Shown piece by piece: positions 59,845 to 64,000 of a stretch of 64,000 nt of DNA. The stretch spans positions 247,498 to 311,497 of the forward strand of contig DKDJ01000011.1 of the NCBI GenBank assembly GCA_002451795.1, in the 5' to 3' direction. The number at the start of each line of letters is the position of its first letter. Positions within the stretch are counted from its first letter, which is position 1. Both the position numbers and the translations under genes were made by a program. This DNA is from Bacteroidales bacterium UBA6851 (lineage in GTDB: Bacteria > Bacteroidota > Bacteroidia > Bacteroidales > UBA932). The notes under the pieces are model-generated. The model was not told the origin of the DNA, ran no database searches, and saw only the letters and a program-made list of their open reading frames with translations.

Positions 59845-60480
59845 ATGCGCTGGAATCTGAAATACTTATTCATAGTGGCGGCCTTCGCTTTTTCGGCGTT
59901 ATCCTGTACGCGTGGCAGGGTGCTTTCGGAAAAGAAAATGGAGGACCTATACGTGGATATGTTCATTGCTGACCAGTGGCTTCGGGATCATCAGGGCCTT
60001 AGGGAGAAGGCCGACTCAAGTCTTTATTACGACCTTGTATTCAAGAAGCATCACTGCTCTTTTGAAGACTATAACGCGAGCCTGAAATATTATATCGGAA
60101 AGCCAGATAAATTCGTTGCCCTTACACAGAGGGTGACAGAGAGGCTCGGGAAGCAGGCCGAAGAGCTGTCGAAGTTGGTTATCTTGAATGCGGAGATTGA
60201 CAAACAGAATGAGGATAACAAGTTGGATTATGAGTTTGTTGATTTCTCTGAACTTGGTCTTGGTACCGAGTATTTCGGTAAGATTGATTCTGTGGCGGCA
60301 TGTGCGGATTCTGTATCGTTGAGAGATACGGTTTCTGTATCGGCCAGGGATACTTTGCAGGAAGTAGGGAGTGCTTCAAGGGTGAATAAAGAGTTTACAC
60401 TTGACAGTCTTATTGTGGAAAAGAGTATGGTGCTGGATAGGGAGATGGAATTGAAGAAAGTAATAATCAATAAAAAATAG
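59845..60480 (+). CDS. DUF4296 lipoprotein
   Basis: The 211-residue protein has a lipobox in FSALSCTRGRVLSEKKM and the DUF4296 pattern MEDLYVDMFIADQW, with a helical mature domain and a low-complexity C-terminal tail (VAACADSVSLRDTVSVSARDT). Members are widespread Bacteroidetes envelope lipoproteins of unknown function. It starts one base after pheT and ends two bases before deoC, so it is in a housekeeping operon. Confidence 0.85.
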   Translation: MRWNLKYLFIVAAFAFSALSCTRGRVLSEKKMEDLYVDMFIADQWLRDHQGLREKADSSLYYDLVFKKHHCSFEDYNASLKYYIGKPDKFVALTQRVTERLGKQAEELSKLVILNAEIDKQNEDNKLDYEFVDFSELGLGTEYFGKIDSVAACADSVSLRDTVSVSARDTLQEVGSASRVNKEFTLDSLIVEKSMVLDREMELKKVIINKK

Positions 60481-60482
60481 AT

Positions 60483-61373
60483 ATGGAATTGTTGAAAAAA
60501 TACGGTTATGTCCTTCAGGACGAGGAAATAGCCTCAAGGCTTCAGACTGTGGCTGAGAATCTGCCTGAGCAGGCTCCGGCTGATATTCTGAAAAAATGTT
60601 TCTCCATGATGGACCTTACGACTCTTAAGCCTGAAGATACAGTCACTTCAGTAGAATCCCTCGTAAAAAAAGCTAATGGGGTTTTGGACGAGTTCCCTGG
60701 ATATCCCCTTCCCGCATCCATCTGTGTGTACCCTAATTTCGCTTCTGTGGTAAGAGATGCAAGGGTTAGCCCTGATCTTCATGTGACTACCGTAGCGGCT
60801 TGTTTTCCGTCTTCGCAGAGTTTCCTTGAGGTGAAGGTCCAAGAGTGTGTGCTTGCTGTGCGTAATGGTGCGGATGAGGTGGACATAGTACTTGCGCTCA
60901 ATCATTTTCTTGCTTCAGATGAGAAGTCTGCCTCGGAAGAGATCAAGTCCATCCGTGCTGCCATAGATAAGGAAGCCGAGGCTCAAGGTCGCAGAGTAGT
61001 GCTTAAGGTTATTCTTGAAACTGGACTTCTTGTAAGTCCTGCCCGTATGGCTGAGGCATCTTTCCTTGCTATGGAGGCTGGGGCTGACTTTATTAAGACA
61101 TCTACTGGGAAGGTATCTGTCAATGCGACTCCTACTGCTGCCTATGTGATGTGTGAATGCATAAGGCTGTTTGCTTTAAAGACCGGAAAGAAAGTTGGAT
61201 TTAAGGCTGCTGGTGGTATATCTACGGCTAAGGATGCAGTATGCTACTATTATATCGTGTCCTCTATCCTTGGTGAGGAGTGGCTCAATAAAGACCTCTT
61301 TAGGTTTGGTGTGAGCCGCCTTGGCAATAGCCTTGTTAGTGCAATTGAGCAAAAAACAGTGAATTATTTCTAG
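60483..61373 (+). CDS. deoC: Deoxyribose-phosphate aldolase
   Basis: The 296-residue class I aldolase splits 2-deoxyribose-5-phosphate into glyceraldehyde-3-phosphate and acetaldehyde. Active-site features are VVLKVILETGLL (activating Lys) and GADFIKTSTGKVSVNATP (Schiff-base Lys in IKTSTG), with GADEVDIVLALN. It is longer than E. coli DeoC by about 40 N-terminal residues. It is the last gene of the ftsY-pheT run. Confidence 0.94.
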   Translation: MELLKKYGYVLQDEEIASRLQTVAENLPEQAPADILKKCFSMMDLTTLKPEDTVTSVESLVKKANGVLDEFPGYPLPASICVYPNFASVVRDARVSPDLHVTTVAACFPSSQSFLEVKVQECVLAVRNGADEVDIVLALNHFLASDEKSASEEIKSIRAAIDKEAEAQGRRVVLKVILETGLLVSPARMAEASFLAMEAGADFIKTSTGKVSVNATPTAAYVMCECIRLFALKTGKKVGFKAAGGISTAKDAVCYYYIVSSILGEEWLNKDLFRFGVSRLGNSLVSAIEQKTVNYF

Positions 61374-61401
61374 TTTTTCTGTTTTTGCCGTTTTTTACAA
61401 T

Positions 61402-61430
61402 GGGAGCCGAATCCGAGAGGAATGGCTCCT
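61402..61430 (+). terminator. Terminator candidate after deoC
   Basis: GGAGCC/GGCTCC outer stem encloses a TCC-GAGA-GGA inner stem; the following ATTGCTGTTTTT is only partly T-rich. Confidence 0.5.
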
Positions 61431-61532
61431 ATTGCTGTTTTTAGCAATTTGTTGAAACTTAAGCGATTATTTCGAGGTTAAACGGAAAAGTATTCCGAAC
61501 TTTGCAGAGGTTTAAACGTTAATACTTAGATT

Positions 61533-63107
61533 ATGAAAAACTTCTTTTCTATTTTCTTCGCCACGTTGATTCTTGGTGCATGCGAAGGTTTTAATCCCAT
61601 CACTGACGGTGAAATCGTGGATATCATCGGCTCTGAAGAGCCAGATATGCTTGTGCTCGGCAGTAAACTTGATAATCCTTATTCGGTCGCAAACATCAAG
61701 GCCGCCTTTAAGTCAATATACCCTGATGCCGATTCAGATGAGTATGTCAAGCCTACGGATATGTACGTGAGGTTCCTGCCTGAGAGTGACGCTCAGATGA
61801 AGATCCTCTCTGATCTTGGTGTGGAACTCGTGGATCATCCTGTGGACTATGAGATAGTTAAGGAGGGTAATTATTATCATGATCCGTCTGTTCCAGATGA
61901 TCAGATTACTTGGCAATATGCTACTGTCCCTATCGATTTCTTATTTCCTGATGGTATCAGAGCGGAGCGGCTTGACCTATGCGTGCTGCAGCTTGAATCC
62001 GCCACCAAGTCTGGTATGACGCCTGACTGGGAGGCCGTCGAAAGGGAGTCATATAGAATGACAGGGAATGAGTACTATCTTCTTTCGGATACTAAGGCTT
62101 CTGATAAGGATGTTGCTCCAGAAGGGAGGATAACTATCGAAGATCCTAAGTTTTCTGGAGAGCCCATCGGCGTAAAGGGTGTAAAAGTGTCGTGCAATTC
62201 TTTTGTGAGATTTTCAAGTTGCTTTACAGATGAGGATGGATATTATAAAATGGATAAGACATTTAGCGGCAAGGTTCGTTATAGGATAGTGTATAAGAAT
62301 AAATATGGTTTCGCTCAGGGCTTCAATCTGATTCTCAGTCCAGCTTCCTATACTTCCCTCGGCTCTCATCCTGCTTCTGGTGTCAGCCTTGCTGTTACAA
62401 GCTCATCTGATAGAAAACTATTTACGAGGTGCGCCGTGAATAATGCGGCTTATGACTATTACAAGCAGTGTAGAAGTGCGGATTCAGCGATGCAGATTCC
62501 TCCTTCTAATCTGCGAATCTGGCAGTTTCAGAAGTTGAGGAAGAGCTGCGCTGTTATGCTCCAGCAAGGAGCGGTAGTCAATTCAAGTAAACTTGCTGAC
62601 TACCTTGGATCATATATGTTTATCCTAAAACTATTTCTGCCAGATATTACGCTCGGTCTTGCTGAATGTAGGACGTATTCAGAGATATATGCTCTTACGG
62701 TGCACGAATTGTCTCATGCCAGTCACTACATGGTGGTAGGTAATGAATATTGGGATAAGTATGTGGATTATATCATCACTTCTTTTATCTCTTCAGGGAT
62801 GGTTACTTATGGTACTGGAAGTGAGGAAAACCATGGGTATTGCGAAGTGGGGGAGATGTGGGCATATTATATGCAGAGCACGCTGTATAACGAGAGGTAT
62901 CCTTCAGAGAAGTTATATTTCGGGCAGAACTATTGGTTTCATCCTCAGATATTTACAATCCTTGATGAGAAGTGCTTGGACAAATATAGGATATTCGGTG
63001 CTCTGGATACGGACGTAATAGACCGCAAAGTGCTCAAAAAAAGGATGTTGAGTATGTATCCTCAGTATAAGACCGCCATTAATCAGGCGTTTTCTAAGTA
63101 CAATTGA
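61533..63107 (+). CDS. Putative zinc-metalloprotease lipoprotein (HExxH)
   Basis: The 524-residue protein has a lipobox (LILGACEGFNP). A region near residues 205-275 resembles a carboxypeptidase-regulatory-like beta-sandwich (PIGVKGVKVSCNSFVRFSSCFTDEDGYY). His391-Glu-Leu-Ser-His395 in TVHELSHASHYM is a classical zinc-binding HExxH, and a Glu near 436-440 in HGYCEVGEMWAYY could be the third ligand as in gluzincins. I know no characterised homologue; protease activity is an inference. It is followed 22 bases later by a DUF3575 protein gene, implying an envelope pair. Confidence 0.75.
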   Translation: MKNFFSIFFATLILGACEGFNPITDGEIVDIIGSEEPDMLVLGSKLDNPYSVANIKAAFKSIYPDADSDEYVKPTDMYVRFLPESDAQMKILSDLGVELVDHPVDYEIVKEGNYYHDPSVPDDQITWQYATVPIDFLFPDGIRAERLDLCVLQLESATKSGMTPDWEAVERESYRMTGNEYYLLSDTKASDKDVAPEGRITIEDPKFSGEPIGVKGVKVSCNSFVRFSSCFTDEDGYYKMDKTFSGKVRYRIVYKNKYGFAQGFNLILSPASYTSLGSHPASGVSLAVTSSSDRKLFTRCAVNNAAYDYYKQCRSADSAMQIPPSNLRIWQFQKLRKSCAVMLQQGAVVNSSKLADYLGSYMFILKLFLPDITLGLAECRTYSEIYALTVHELSHASHYMVVGNEYWDKYVDYIITSFISSGMVTYGTGSEENHGYCEVGEMWAYYMQSTLYNERYPSEKLYFGQNYWFHPQIFTILDEKCLDKYRIFGALDTDVIDRKVLKKRMLSMYPQYKTAINQAFSKYN

Positions 63108-63129
63108 TTGTCAGCATTATTTTATAATT

Positions 63130-63696
63130 ATGAAAAACTTTCTTTTGAAATTATTGATGTCGGCAACATTTCTTTTATGCATGACAGATGAGGAGTTATG
63201 GGCGCAGGAGTTTGCTGTATCTACAAATTTCATTGATTATGCAGAGTTCGGTACACTCAATGTGGAGGCATCCTACGGAGTAGACAGGCACTGGAGCCTT
63301 AATGCGGGGGCGAAGTACAATCCTTTTACGTATTCTCGCGGACAGGAGCAGGTGCAGCGCCGTCAGCGATCCTTTAGTGCCGGGGCTCGTTACTGGCCAT
63401 GGCATATCTATTCCGGGTGGTGGCTATCTGCCTCGGTTCGCTATCAGGAGTATAATAGTGGGGGTATAGTATCTCCTGTTACTAGTGAGGGCGACCGCTT
63501 CGGCGGAGGTTTTGGTGGGGGCTATACATATATGATTGCGCCTTATCTGAATCTTGATTTTGGACTCGGATTGTGGAGCGGCTATGATAGTTTCACTACG
63601 TACGCTTGTCCAACGTGCGGTCGAAAAGTTGATAGCGGAGGAAAGTTCTTTATTCTGCCAGCCGATGTCCTACTTGCACTGACCTTTGTTTTTTAG
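63130..63696 (+). CDS. DUF3575-family outer-membrane protein
   Basis: The 188-residue product has a signal peptide (cleaved near ELWAQ) and DUF3575-like sequence: EASYGVDRHWSLNAGAKYNPFTY, ARYWPWHIYSGWWLSASVRYQEYNSGG and GGGFGGGYTYMIAPYLNLDFGLGLW, ending in LALTFVF with terminal Phe. Two Cys in CPTCGRK could form a disulphide or bind a metal. Members are predicted small beta-barrels, some linked to surface fimbria or adhesin loci; that link is not shown here. Confidence 0.8.
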   Translation: MKNFLLKLLMSATFLLCMTDEELWAQEFAVSTNFIDYAEFGTLNVEASYGVDRHWSLNAGAKYNPFTYSRGQEQVQRRQRSFSAGARYWPWHIYSGWWLSASVRYQEYNSGGIVSPVTSEGDRFGGGFGGGYTYMIAPYLNLDFGLGLWSGYDSFTTYACPTCGRKVDSGGKFFILPADVLLALTFVF

Positions 63697-63715
63697 ATTT
63701 CTTTTGGTATCTTTG
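63685..63715 (+). promoter_or_regulatory. Promoter of tRNA-Leu
   Basis: TTTG (63685-63688, within the end of the DUF3575 gene) and a perfect TATCTTTG (63708-63715) are 19 bases apart. Confidence 0.75.
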
Positions 63716-63747
63716 TGCTCTATTTCGTAATAAACCATATCATTAAT

Positions 63748-63830
63748 GCGCGGGTGGCGAAATGGTAGACGCGCTAGTTTCAGGAGCTAGTGTCAATTGC
63801 GACATGTGAGTTCGAGTCTCATCTCGCGCA
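63748..63830 (+). tRNA. tRNA-Leu (anticodon CAG)
   Basis: An 83-nt class II tRNA: acceptor GCGCGGG/CTCGCGC with one G-U, anticodon stem CTAGT/GCTAG and loop TTCAGGA (anticodon CAG), a variable arm TGTCAATTGCGACA, and T-arm TGAGTTCGAGTCTCA. CCA is not encoded. Confidence 0.93.
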
Positions 63831-63840
63831 CAAAACAGTA

Positions 63841-63886
63841 GAGAGTGACTAAAAGTCTAATGACTGATAGTCGCTTTCTTTTTTTT
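63841..63886 (+). terminator. Terminator after tRNA-Leu
   Basis: An 11-bp stem with two wobble pairs (GAGAGTGACTA with TAGTCGCTTTC) encloses a small AGTC/GACT stem and is followed by eight T residues. Confidence 0.8.
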
Positions 63887-63892
63887 GTTCCA

Positions 63893-63968
63893 TTTGGCCT
63901 CTTTTTGGTTTCGATTTGGCCTTGATTCAGCTACCATTCGGTTCCAATTCAGCTTTGATTCAGCTACC
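63893..63968 (+). repeat. Short imperfect direct repeats downstream of tRNA-Leu
   Basis: TTGATTCAGCTACC occurs at 63922-63935 and 63955-63968 (33-base period), and TTTGGCC at 63893-63899 and 63915-63921. All frames I checked on both strands contain stops. The stretch runs to the window edge and no gene is seen in it. Confidence 0.7.
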
Positions 63969-64000
63969 GGTCAGACTCTTGTAATCAGTAACTTTGAATC

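Noticed and set aside
1..64000. CRISPR arrays, insertion sequences, prophage or restriction genes
   Set aside because: Reading both strands I saw no regularly spaced repeats of suitable length, transposase, integrase or restriction/methylase motifs.

Overview
The window reads as a chromosomal segment of a gut- or rumen-type Bacteroidales bacterium. Evidence: two SusC/SusD pairs, a hybrid two-component regulator, lipoproteins with Bacteroidetes-type lipoboxes, DUF4199/DUF4295/DUF4296/DUF3575 families typical of the phylum, and promoters built on TAnnTTTG, often with a TTTG-like element about 19 nt upstream. Shine-Dalgarno sequences are nearly absent, infC being the clear exception. Genus cannot be fixed by reading alone. 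No insertion sequence, integrase, CRISPR array or rRNA was found.

Layout. 1-8.2 kb: truncated RluA-type pseudouridine synthase and HAD phosphatase (minus), a long-chain acyl-CoA synthetase with two envelope genes, htpG, and a PhoR/PhoB-like kinase and regulator (minus). 8.3-13.9 kb: Na/Pi symporter, a 46-residue rubredoxin-like protein, rfbA-rfbC-rfbD (no rfbB) and an L-serine dehydratase in overlapping genes. 13.9-18.2 kb: a double-esterase protein and a GH95 alpha-fucosidase/galactosidase lipoprotein. 18.3-22.7 kb: reverse rubrerythrin, a beta-barrel protein, methylglyoxal synthase, a DUF389 membrane protein and a CobW-type metallochaperone.

22.8-49.0 kb is a polysaccharide utilization region: hybrid sensor/regulator, SusC1-SusD1, then an enzyme operon (CE6-CE1 double esterase, three GH43-type enzymes, a GH9-type enzyme), a tRNA-Gly on the other strand, xylulokinase and a xylose/H+ symporter, and a second, old SusC2-SusD2 paralogue pair. 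The enzymes fit removal of acetyl/feruloyl and arabinose/xylose groups, and xylB-xylE would use released xylose. No GH10/GH5 endoxylanase, GH31, GH3 or xylose isomerase is present, so the target (decorated xylan or xyloglucan) stays open; the GH95 and esterase at 14-18 kb may belong to the same job.

49.1-64 kb is mainly housekeeping: rplS, tRNA-Arg, a GT2 transferase with a DUF4199 protein (minus), thrS-infC-rpmI-rplT-lepB, rpmB-rpmG-DUF4295, ftsY-pheT-DUF4296-deoC, a putative zinc-metalloprotease lipoprotein with a DUF3575 protein, and tRNA-Leu followed by short repeats. The most unusual points here are a threonyl-tRNA synthetase lacking most of its TGS domain and an infC that appears to start at AUC behind a strong Shine-Dalgarno.

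I did not find a clearly undescribed defence or mobile system. The best candidates for new biology are the modular double esterases, the twin SusCD pairs around a xylose module, the stand-alone rubredoxin, and the HExxH lipoprotein. Apart from the final 170 bases, no gene-free stretch exceeds 300 bases.
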